Source: Cryoendolithus antarcticus (taxonomy: Eukaryota; Ascomycota; Dothideomycetes; Cladosporiales; Cladosporiaceae). Taken from it: a DNA stretch of 64,000 bases. Numbering within the stretch: position 1 is the first letter of the stretch; every line of letters starts with the position of its first letter. Below, one piece after another: positions 10,495-19,912 of this stretch. The DNA lies in contig NAJO01000041.1 in the NCBI GenBank assembly GCA_002077065.1, positions 1-64,000 on the forward strand, given 5' to 3'. The translations under genes were made by a program, and so were the position numbers. The notes beneath the pieces are model-generated. The model was not told the origin of the DNA and made no database searches. It saw only the letters and a list, made by a program, of their open reading frames with translations.

Positions 10495-11282
10495 ATGCGC
10501 AGCATGGGGTGCAACATGATGCTCGTCTTGAGCACAGTGCTCTTTACCCTCGCTCCGAAAGTAGCAGCCTCCTACCGCCAATTTACAATCGACTTCACCT
10601 CCTGCAATCCGCTCAATTCGTAAATACATCCTCACATCTTTCTGATCAAAGCTGACTTCGTTTACTGCAGCTCCAGCCAAACCCACCACGCAGCCGTCGT
10701 CACCCGCAATGGTACAACCGGGCAGATCGTCCTAGCCGCCGCGCCTGACGCCACCTGCCACGGCACCCCAGCATACTTCCACACCATCGACCACGATATC
10801 GATGCCGACGGCTTCATCTACGGCGCTCTAGACTTCGATCTCACAGCCTGCAGCAACAAGACCGAGCTGGGAGTCTACGGCGCTTTTGCAGGGGATGTGG
10901 GTGAAGTGTATGGACTGAGCTATACGGTCAGCTTGACGAAGTATGAAGAGGACTTCAATTGGCTGCATACAGGGGACAGCCTTCTGTACAGGATGGCGGC
11001 TGCGAGCGACAGCTTCTTTGGTGAGTGTGGAGTTGAGTGAGTGACGGGGTGGGCTGGCTGACGGTGGTGTAGCTTGTAATGTCAGCATCAACGGTGAGAC
11101 GAGAATGGCGCTGTCTTGGGGCGTGCATCAGGAGATTCCTGCCATCGCACCGCCAGTAGGATGTGACTGGACGACAGTGACGACCAAGGTAAGTCCAGTT
11201 CTCGCTACTTTTGCTATCGGAGCAGGTACTGACGCGGAAGCAGGACATCAACAGCACCGCGGGTGGCGCATGTTCTCTCTGA
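10495..11282 (+). CDS. Small secreted cysteine-containing protein, copy 1
   Basis: Four exons: 10495-10619, 10671-11020, 11073-11188 and 11244-11282. They give 209 residues with closing phases (2, 1, 0). The first 25 or so residues are a signal peptide (hydrophobic MMLVLSTVLFTLAP, then ASY). The mature part has six cysteines, in FTSCN, ATCHG, TACSN, FFACN, VGCDW and GACSL, suitable for three disulphides, plus N-glycosylation sequons (NGT, NKT, NVS, NST). A signature block GFIYGALDFDL is shared with copy 2 at 32230-33126, as are all three intron positions and phases. The arrangement of the C-terminal part weakly resembles fungal DUF7907-type secreted proteins; I am not sure of this. The role is unknown; an effector-like or cell-wall protein is possible. 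Confidence 0.8.
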
Positions 11283-11449
11283 TCGATCTGCAGATGTGCA
11301 GCATGATAGCACGCACGACTGAGTAAGAAGGTGATGTGAAGTAGACCTCAATGATCGGTATGTAGGGATACGAGAGTGCTGGAAATGCTGCAGAACGAGA
11401 TCCCATGGCCATACATACTTCCAACCCAAACGCCATGTGAACGCTCTCA

Positions 11450-14400
11450 TCACCTCTTCACGCTCTTCCGCCTCCTCTCCCAAATTCCCTTCTCCATCCT
11501 CTCAACCATTCCCTTCAACCCAATACCCTTTTCACAATTCCCCTCGAGCCACTCCTCCATTCTGTTCCTCAAACCTCTCATTCCCCTCAGCATAGGCATC
11601 TTGCCACCCTCCTCACCCCCCACATGCGCCAAAGGATTGAGCAGCACAGCAAACACCTCGCCCCAGATTTCAACCTGCCAATACCGCTTCAAGTTCTCCT
11701 TGATCCGATAGGTCCTCGTTCCGGCCTGGCCGAGTCCGATACCTTTCTCGGAGAAAGTCTCCATGTACTTTCCAAACAACATGCTGTGCACGATACCCGC
11801 GAGCCCGTGGTAGTCGATCTGGTATGTCCACGGCCGCAACTCGCGCATCTCAGCGCAGTCGGCTTCGCTGGTCTTCCAGTCCGCAATGAACCCCACATCA
11901 TCGCGGAAATGTCGCATGTCGACGCCGCGGCCGTAGTCTATGAGGCTGATGCCTTTGCTCGTCCAGCCGTGAGCGCCGGAGGGAAAGTAAGTCGGACTCC
12001 AATCTGTTTCTTGTCCGGGATCATCAAAACGGACAAGCACATTGTCGCCTTTCAGGTCGCCATGGATGATAGCCTTGGCGTGGAGGGCTTCGACTGTGCG
12101 GAAGAGCTCGACGGTCAGGAACATGACGAGCACTTCGTCCATGGAGCCGCTCGTCGAGAGTGATGGGTCTGCACGTGCGAGGTTCACGAGGTCGAGAAGC
12201 GTGCCTTGCGAGCGGTAGTCGATGATCAGGAAGCACTCATCGCGGTATAGGTGCATTTCGTGGGCGCGGATGATGCTTTCTGCTGCGCGGGTGAGGCCTA
12301 GGCGGGCGTGTGCGAGGCGGAGGATGTGGAATTCCCAGGCTGAAGTGGGCGATTCCATTTTCAGGGCTTCGAGGGGTTTGCGGTGGACTTGCTTTCCTAT
12401 GGAGAGGGAGCCGGCTGCCGCCGCTTCGATTGCGGTACTATTCTCCACTAGGTAGACGGGGGCGAAAGTACCGGCGCCGAGCTCGCGTTTGATGGTGTAT
12501 GTCGTACTGGAGGAGGGGAAGGTAAGCGTGGGCGGGAGACAGATAGTGGTGCCGGTTTTGTCGGCGACAGTGCTGCTCCGGCTGGTCTTTGCGAGGTACT
12601 TGATATACCGCTTGATCTCAGTCGTGCGATTAGAGGTGGTGCTGTATTGGCTGTAGCCTTCAGACAAGGTAAGGCTGGGCTTGAGCTGGTTCAAGATGCT
12701 CTCTCTCAGCGCTGGGTCCATTGGATTGCACTGCAGCTCCTGGATCACTGGACCTTTGGAGACCTCGATCGGTGTATTCGGTGCGGACTTGGCTGCGAGC
12801 TGCGACTTTGCCGACCCTTTACCAAGCGAGACTGTCCCCTTGGTCGTCTTTGTCCTCACGGGCTGGAGGACCTTGTACTTGACCTCCGCCAGATCGGTCG
12901 TGACTTCTTCGAAGGGGCTGCTAGGCGTTTCATCCTCTTCAAACAGCTGACTCGTCCCACTCTTCGGCCGGCTAGGCGTCTTAGAGTGGCTGAAGTAGTC
13001 TCGAGATCGCGAAGTGCCTATCCCTAGCGAAGACTCCGTCTGCTCTGCTATGGGAGTCATAAAGGGCAGTCGATGATTTGGGAGCATCGTCGCTTGTTGC
13101 CTGTACTGAGTCGAAGGTGGCTCATAGTCCTCGTCAGGGATCGGCACTCGGTGCGTCTGGAAGTTCTCTTCTTGCGGCGTCACGACCTCCTCACTAAGCA
13201 GCTCGTCAACCTCCTCGTCGACAGACGGTGTATTATGGGGTTCAGCATCAACGGACTCGTCCAGTGCACTGACCGCGTGCTTTGCGCCGGTATAGCCGGA
13301 CCACCCTGAGCCGTTGGTCGCGCTGTCCTCTGGCTTCTGCACCTCCTCCTGTGCTCCGAAGATCTCATTCCTCGTCTCGTCGCCGTACTCACTGATGGGC
13401 GCAGAAAGTTGCCCGGTCCGTGTGCTCTCATCTCCAGTGGTATAGTCATCATCGCTGTCGCCCTCATCGGCATCAGTCGGGTTGTTTGCGTCTTCTGCTC
13501 CCAGTGGAGCGTTGAAGAGATCGTAAACCTCATCCATGGCCTCCTTAGTATTGATGGTCATGGTCGGCTCAGTTGGCTTCTCAACAGACTTCTTTCGCTT
13601 CACCTTAGCGGCCCCAGTCGGGGAATTGAGATTGATCTGAATCGTCTTCGTTTCGTTCTTGATGTGCTTGACGCCCATCACCTTAATGTTTCGAGTTCTG
13701 TTCGCACGCTCTTCATGGCGCATGCGCTTAGCGATCTCAGCTTGAGAAGGCTTCGCATCGTCAAGCGGTGATGCGTTCTCGTCGTTCTCGTCGTTGAGTG
13801 CCATAGTGCGGGAGAACGTCTCCACGAGCACTTTCTCCGGCGACTCTATTGTTAGCGCTGGGGCAAATACCAAAGGCGTGTCTTCGAAAATTTGGAAGCC
13901 TCGTCGTTTAGAGGCCGTTTTGGCATGCTCTGGATCATGTTGCGCAATCGCCCCGGGTGGAATTTGTGGCTTCTCATCTGCGAAGATCTCGAAGCCTCGT
14001 TGCTTCGACCTTGTGGGTGGCTCGACATCGGCAGGGCTCTCTGCGTGGTGCACGGGAGAGAATGCGGCGCATTCCATCGCCTCATCTGCGGTCGCTCGGA
14101 AATCACCCAGGATCGATATGTTGTTACTTGGCTCGACACGTCGCTTTCGTGGCTCTCGTTCCCATTGCTTCCCAAGCCAGCCTCGTCTTCGCGCTCGCAA
14201 CTCCTCAAAACAATACTCCTCGGGCCTGCTCTTTGTACCAGGGTACACTGCTTCAAGTTCCACGAACACGCATTCCAGTCTGCCATTCTTGGGGTTCCGC
14301 ACGCACTGCTGATCATGAGCACTCTTAGTCCCAGATGATACAGACATGTGCTTAGGTAGAGGTAAGGATGCCGACTTTGATGACTATGCACACGGGAAGT

Positions 14401-15429
14401 AATCTTAGTCCTGTTATCGTAAACATAATGCGCGAGGGATGGGCGTGGAAGACTCTAGGGTAGACTTACTGCATCTTTGAACACCGTCATCTTGGGCATG
14501 CCGCCGTTGGTCTTGCCTGTCTTGAGTGTCTCACCGGCCCAAGGCTTTGCTGCGTGAGCATTCTCCTTCTTGCGCTCGGCGATAGAGCCGATGTTGTCCC
14601 AGCCTTTGGACGAAGCGCCTGATTCCGGTCGGGCAGGCTCAGAGTCATCTGAGAAAACCTGCATCTTCGATGACTTTGGTTTTCGAGATGTCGATGCGGC
14701 AGGCTGTTGCTGGGCAGGTGCCGATGGAGCAGCGAATGGGTCCAGCTTCGCCATGAGTGCTGGTCTTACTGTAGGTAGTGCGGGACTTGATGGCTCATCT
14801 GCGTCCGCTGGTCGTGCGTCCTTTCTCCGTTCGAACTCGCCGAACTTGCGCATGAGTCGCTCAGCGGGTCGTGCTTCCTTCTCAATGCCCATCTTGTAGA
14901 TCTCCTCGGCTTGAGCCCATCGGCCTGCGTTTTCCAGCCATGCAGCATACTCCTCGTAGTAGAGCGCCAGTGCCTCTCCAATGCCTTGTCGCGACAGGAA
15001 CACGAATGCTTCGCGTGGCGCGTCCGAGAAGAAGCGGATGTAGTGGAGCCATATCTTGAGGTAGCGCGGGTCATTTTTGTACACCGGAGATGCCTGGAAC
15101 GCTTTCGTTGCGCGTTCCAGTAGCGACAAGAGCCCAGAGTTTGGCGTCGCCTGTGCCGAGGGGTATGCATTTAATGTCCACTTCACGTAGCGATCGTACA
15201 CATCCAGCGGGTCATCCACCTCGTCGATGCTGGCCAGCTCGCGCTCGAAGACGATACGCTCTTTGCTGTTGGCATCTTGCATGAGTGCTGGTGATGCGTG
15301 CGGCCCAAGCAAAGGGGGTGAGTAGATCTGAGCGAGTGCCCTGGCCGAGCGACCACCAGGAAGAGCCTGGATGTTCTCTTTATGCAACTCAATTACTTCA
15401 AAGTCGATCAGATCGCCATTGCCCGCCAT
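11450..15429 (-). CDS. BUB1: MadBub/BUB1 spindle assembly checkpoint kinase
   Basis: Kinetochore kinase of the spindle checkpoint. Exon 1 (15429-14470) encodes the Mad3/BUB1 homology region I, a TPR-like helical domain around residues 50-190. It has a KEN box at 17-19 before it and a second at 288-290 after it. Exon 2 (about 14308-11450) begins near the GLEBS-like Bub3-binding segment (ECVFVELEAVYPGTKS, then YCFEELRARRRGWL) and ends in a kinase domain. Kinase motifs are ELGAGTFAPVYLVE, a Lys in LEALKME, HGDLKGDNVLV with the catalytic Asp, and IDYGRG at the DFG position. The intron (donor GTAAGT at 14469) is assigned to an acceptor CAG at 14309-14311; nearby acceptors are possible. Total about 1,272 residues. 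Transcription diverges from ATG9. Confidence 0.9.
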
Positions 15430-15793
15430 CTCTTCGTGCTGCTGTCGTTAGTGAATGATGGTCGAGATCGGGGATGTACTGTGATTTTGCTGTTTACTTC
15501 CGTTGCTGGGCGAAATCCTCGCTTAGTCACCGACACTCCGTCATCTGTTCAACAGCTCACGCGGGCACCGAGACAGCAATCAACACCACTGCCCAGCATG
15601 GGGTGAATCACAGATCTTGCAAGTGTTAGGACTGTTTGGAACCGAGCATATTCAGAAATGTGCACATCTACCGATCGACTACAACGAGCGCGGCGAAGAC
15701 ACAAGGTGGAACACCAACTGCATCCTGCCTGAGGTTCCTCCAGACCTAGGATCTTCTGCCTGACCGATCCCAGTTGGACACTGTTGCCTCAAG
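15430..15793. promoter_or_regulatory. Shared divergent promoter of the MadBub kinase and ATG9
   Basis: This 364-bp gap separates the start codons of two divergent genes and must hold both promoters. I see no distinctive motif in it. Confidence 0.5.
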
Positions 15794-18370
15794 ATGCTGG
15801 CATCTAGGATGCTGTCACGGCTGTTGCCGGTGACGGAGGGCGATGTCTCTGTGTACGACAGCGTACGCCAGGATACTGGGCTGGACTTGGAATCGCAAGG
15901 ACGACCAGCCATGCCGTTCCGTGACGACGACGATGATCCCGAGAATATGCTGTTTGAGGGACATAATGCTCCAGCCCCCTTCAGCGATGTAGCGCTCAGT
16001 CCCGAGCGCAGAGCGGTGTCGAGAGAGTCGGGTCCTTCTAGTGGAAGCCGTCCGCGAAGGCTAGACCCGGAGCAACGACAGCCTGCGGACGAGGACGACG
16101 ATGTTCCAGCATCGCTACTCTTAGATGAGCATGAGACGCCGAGCACACGTCGTGGAGAGCCGTCAACAGATAGGCGAGCAACGAGCAGGCAGAAGACCGA
16201 AGCACAGTGGCGTGCTACACAAAGACAACACAAATTACATGCCTCGCAGATGCCGCGACAAGGTCAGAGACGGTCTTCGCAAGCCGCTTCAGGAGGACAA
16301 TCAGGTCATCCGGTGCAAAACAATGAGGCTGCGGATGCCATGTGGATGTATACCAATGCTGCAAACCTCGATGGCTTCTTGCGAGAAGTCTATCAGTACT
16401 ACACCGAGCACGGCGTCTGGTCTATCATCATGTCACGCGCCATCGACCAACTGACCGAGAACTTCTTATTCAGCCTTACCATGTTCCTTTCCACTTGCGT
16501 CGACTACTCCAAGATCCCATCCAGTAAGAAGACCTCTGAAGTGCTGATACCGAAGTGCATGGCAAACGCGGGCTGGATCAAGAACGCCGCACTCTTTGGC
16601 TTTATCATCTACTCGTGTTCGAAAGCGCTGAACAATCTTGGAGGCTTTCGGCGACTCTTTCTGATGCGTAACTTCTATCATCACGTTCTGGGCATAAGCG
16701 ACGCTGACATCCAGACTGTGTCGTGGGTCCGTGTAGTGGATGGTCTGGTCAGGATACAGAATGCCAATGTCGCTACTGCAGTCAATGCGCCTCGAGCGAA
16801 GCGCTATCTCGAGTACACCAAGCCGCAACAACGCATGAACGCCGAGAGCATTGCCAATCGTCTGATGCGAAAAGACAATTACTACGTGGCGCTCTTCAAC
16901 AAGGATATAGTGGATTTCAGCCTAACGATTCCATTCTTAGGCGAACGCCAATTCTACTCAAAAAGCCTGGAGTGGTGTTTCGACTTCTGCCTGACAAATT
17001 TCATCTTCGACGAGCAAGGCACGCCTCGACCCTTCGCCCTAGAAATCAAGAATCGTCATGCCCTCATCGAAAACGTACGTCGTCGCTTGCGATTCGCTGC
17101 TATCATCAGTGTCATCCTCGCACCATGGAATATTATCCGTTTCTGCATCACCTACTTCTTCCGATACTATATCGAGTTCACCCGCAACCCTGCCAAAGCT
17201 AGCGCCCGCACCTTCACACCCTTTGCTGAATGGAAGATCCGTGAGTTCAACGAGCTTGACCACCTGTTCCAGCGTCGCCTCCGCCAGGCCTATCCATTCT
17301 CCAGTGAGTACCTCAAACAGTTCCCGAAAGATAAGATGAACCAGCTCTGTCGTTTCGTCGCCTTCGTCAGCGGTGCATTCGCTGCAGTGCTGACGCTCGC
17401 CACCCTGTTCGACACCGAGCTCTTCCTCACCTTCGAGATTACACCCGGCCGCACAGCGGTCTTCTGGCTTACGATCATGGTCGGCATCTTTGGTGTCGCC
17501 TACGGAACCCTGCCAGATGAGTACGATACCCACGATCCTGTTCTACACCTACGAGAAGTGCTGCTGTACACGCACTACATGCCAGCGCACTGGAAAGACC
17601 GACTTCACTCCAATGAAGTCCGCGCCGAGTTCGCCACACTCTACCAAATGAAGATTTTCATCTTTTTCGAGGAAATCCTGTCCCTCGTCCTAGCACCTCT
17701 GATACTCTTACGAAATGCCAATCACCGAAGTGAGCGAATCGTAGACTTCTTCCGCGAACACACAGTGCACGTTGAAGGCATCGGCCATCAATGCAACTTT
17801 GCCGTCTTCGGCTTCAAGAAGAACCAGAACATCGAGGACCCGACGACCATGCTGCAAGAACCAGATGGGCTCAGGGACGACTACTTTGGGTTGAAAGATG
17901 ACAAGATGGCCGCGTCTGTGCAGAACTTCGCGCAGTACTACAGCCATCATCACCATCGCAACGGACGTCGGGCACTGCAAACATATCAGCCTCCGCCTGC
18001 GTGGCCGCCCATGGATCTTGGTCCACCTGACGATGCTGCGCTTCATGCTCGAACGCCCGCTCGACCTCATCGATCCACGCTCCTTGACTCCCGTCGTCTA
18101 CCCTCCACATTCTCACCTGTGCAGCAAGCTCGTGATCGGCAGTCGCTTGCCCGCCTTCCAGAATTGCAGAATGATTCTCGTGTGTCGGAGAGCAGACTCA
18201 TGGCTCAAGACAGCGACCTCGATGACTATGACAGAGCTGTCGGAGTAGGCGGGGTGGGTGAGAGCGAGACGGACAAGGAGGACGAGGTGGGTAGGGAGGG
18301 AGTACTGGGTATGCTGGCGCAGTTTACGCGGGCAAAGCGGAAAGAAGGGCGAGGCGCTGTAGATATCTGA
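15794..18370 (+). CDS. ATG9: Autophagy-related protein 9
   Basis: The multispanning lipid scramblase of Golgi-derived vesicles that seed the autophagosome membrane. It is a single exon of 858 residues. The family N-terminus is recognisable (SRLLPVTEGDVSVYDSV), followed by an acidic disordered region of about 180 residues. The conserved core has several membrane segments, including the block YYTEHGVWSIIMSRAIDQLT, NYYVALFNKDI, the motif NFAVFGFKKN and the helical region LPDEYDTHDPVLHLREVLLYT. The C-terminal 180 residues are disordered and variable, typical of ascomycete ATG9. The length is normal for Pezizomycotina. Confidence 0.95.
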   Translation: MLASRMLSRLLPVTEGDVSVYDSVRQDTGLDLESQGRPAMPFRDDDDDPENMLFEGHNAPAPFSDVALSPERRAVSRESGPSSGSRPRRLDPEQRQPADEDDDVPASLLLDEHETPSTRRGEPSTDRRATSRQKTEAQWRATQRQHKLHASQMPRQGQRRSSQAASGGQSGHPVQNNEAADAMWMYTNAANLDGFLREVYQYYTEHGVWSIIMSRAIDQLTENFLFSLTMFLSTCVDYSKIPSSKKTSEVLIPKCMANAGWIKNAALFGFIIYSCSKALNNLGGFRRLFLMRNFYHHVLGISDADIQTVSWVRVVDGLVRIQNANVATAVNAPRAKRYLEYTKPQQRMNAESIANRLMRKDNYYVALFNKDIVDFSLTIPFLGERQFYSKSLEWCFDFCLTNFIFDEQGTPRPFALEIKNRHALIENVRRRLRFAAIISVILAPWNIIRFCITYFFRYYIEFTRNPAKASARTFTPFAEWKIREFNELDHLFQRRLRQAYPFSSEYLKQFPKDKMNQLCRFVAFVSGAFAAVLTLATLFDTELFLTFEITPGRTAVFWLTIMVGIFGVAYGTLPDEYDTHDPVLHLREVLLYTHYMPAHWKDRLHSNEVRAEFATLYQMKIFIFFEEILSLVLAPLILLRNANHRSERIVDFFREHTVHVEGIGHQCNFAVFGFKKNQNIEDPTTMLQEPDGLRDDYFGLKDDKMAASVQNFAQYYSHHHHRNGRRALQTYQPPPAWPPMDLGPPDDAALHARTPARPHRSTLLDSRRLPSTFSPVQQARDRQSLARLPELQNDSRVSESRLMAQDSDLDDYDRAVGVGGVGESETDKEDEVGREGVLGMLAQFTRAKRKEGRGAVDI

Positions 18371-18791
18371 TGACCGGGTGTGACGATATATGATCGAAGC
18401 ATTGGATCGTGTTGAATATGGTGCATTGGGTCATAGTGGGATGGGGTATGGTCGGAATAAGAGGCTATGCATGCGCTGTAGTGTTGGCTACGTTTACTTG
18501 CTCGATACCTGTGTACGCGTCTCAGCGAGACTTCTTGACTTCGGTCATCTAGAGTACACAAAAGACATGATCGATTGTGACATTTTCACCTAGCCGCTAC
18601 AGCAGCACTTGATCCTCTCACACGCATGAGCCGTCTCTTCCACCCCACTACAAGTGACATGCTCAATCACATATACTTCCCAATGACCTAAGATTCAGTA
18701 GTGCAGTGCAGAGTTAGGTATCTCTCTCCCTCTCTATATATCGCTGAGCCATCCTCATCTTCCAAGTCATTCCTCCCCTAGCCTCTTCAAG
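18371..18791. other. Intergenic region with pyrimidine tract and TATA-like box
   Basis: A CT-rich run at about 18720-18736 leads into TATATAT at about 18736-18742, roughly 50 bases before the ATG of the next gene. It is the clearest TATA-like arrangement I noticed in the window. No gene is visible here. Confidence 0.4.
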
Positions 18792-19736
18792 ATGCCGGAC
18801 CCCATCCCCCTCCGCGTAGCCCTCGACTGGACCCCCAACACCCTACACACCGGCCTGCTACTCGCCCTCTCCCAGAGCCTCTACTCCACCGCCTCACCAC
18901 CTCTAGCCGTCACCTTGATCTCCCCAGACCTCTCGAACTACACCACCCCCGCCAAACAAGTCGAAAGCGGCATCGCGGACCTCGCCATAGTCCCCTCAGA
19001 ATCCGTAATAGCGTACGCCGAGTCCGCCAAACCTGGCGTGAAACTCCAGGCAATCTACGCCATCTGCCAGAAAGACGCGAGTGCCATTGTGTCGACGACT
19101 GTGAAGAGCATCGGAGAATTGGGAAGGGAGGGGAGGAAGTATGGGAGTTACAACGCCCGCTACGAGGACAGCATTATCCGGGCTCTAATCGAGCAGGATG
19201 GCGGAGAGGGTGCGAAGCTGGGGATCGAGAAGGATACAGGCAAAGGCGATCTCTTCGAGCGTGTGAAGAAGGGAGAGCTAGACGCCACGTGGATCTTCCT
19301 CCCGTGGGAGGGCGTAGAGGCAGAGCTCGAGGGAAGGAACTTAAGCATCTTCTCTGTCTCTGGGCCGGAGGGCAAGGGCGTGCCGTATGGGTACTCGCCT
19401 GTGATTGTGCGGAACGCTGCTGCGAAGGAGGGCGTGAGTGAGGAGGCATTTAGGGCTTTTTGTCGGGCTACGAGGGAGGGTTATGAGATGGCTTTGGCTG
19501 AGGGGAAGGGAGAGGAGGTGCTGGGGGTGCTGGAGAAGGAGTGTGGAGAGGGGAAGGGAAGAGAGTTCTTGAAACGGAGTCAGGGGAGCGTTAATGGGTA
19601 TTATGGAGGTGAGGGTGAGCTGGGGAGTATGCGGACGGAGAGATGGGAGGAGTGGGTCAGATGGTTGCGGAAGGAGAGTCTGGTGAAGGTGGAGGTCGAT
19701 GTGGGTAGTTTGTGGACTAATGAGTTCCTCCAGTGA
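18792..19736 (+). CDS. THI5/NMT1-like substrate-binding domain protein, probably not a pyrimidine synthase
   Basis: A single-exon 314-residue protein of the SsuA/THI5-like periplasmic-binding fold. The opening LRVALDWTPNTLHTGLLLAL is close to bacterial NMT1-type binding proteins of ABC transporters. No signal peptide or lipobox is visible, so it is probably cytosolic. Yeast and Candida Thi5 make the thiamine pyrimidine by consuming an active-site histidine and carry a CCCFC motif. Here the segment that should hold that histidine reads IVPSESVIAYAES, and no CCCFC is present. It may bind a pyrimidine or another small molecule, or have an unknown enzymatic role. The C-terminal third is rich in Glu, Gly and Lys. 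Confidence 0.75.
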   Translation: MPDPIPLRVALDWTPNTLHTGLLLALSQSLYSTASPPLAVTLISPDLSNYTTPAKQVESGIADLAIVPSESVIAYAESAKPGVKLQAIYAICQKDASAIVSTTVKSIGELGREGRKYGSYNARYEDSIIRALIEQDGGEGAKLGIEKDTGKGDLFERVKKGELDATWIFLPWEGVEAELEGRNLSIFSVSGPEGKGVPYGYSPVIVRNAAAKEGVSEEAFRAFCRATREGYEMALAEGKGEEVLGVLEKECGEGKGREFLKRSQGSVNGYYGGEGELGSMRTERWEEWVRWLRKESLVKVEVDVGSLWTNEFLQ

Positions 19737-19912
19737 ACACGTCAAGTACAAGGCATGTTATAGTATACACTCTCTACACTATGCTCTGTACCTCGTGTTC
19801 ATACAGTCAATGTGGCGCGAGCCTGCAGCCATCCATACATCTTTCTCCCTCTGCAGCCCTACCTCTCGGAGGCGAACAATCAAACAGAATCAGTCACAAA
19901 GTACATACCCCA

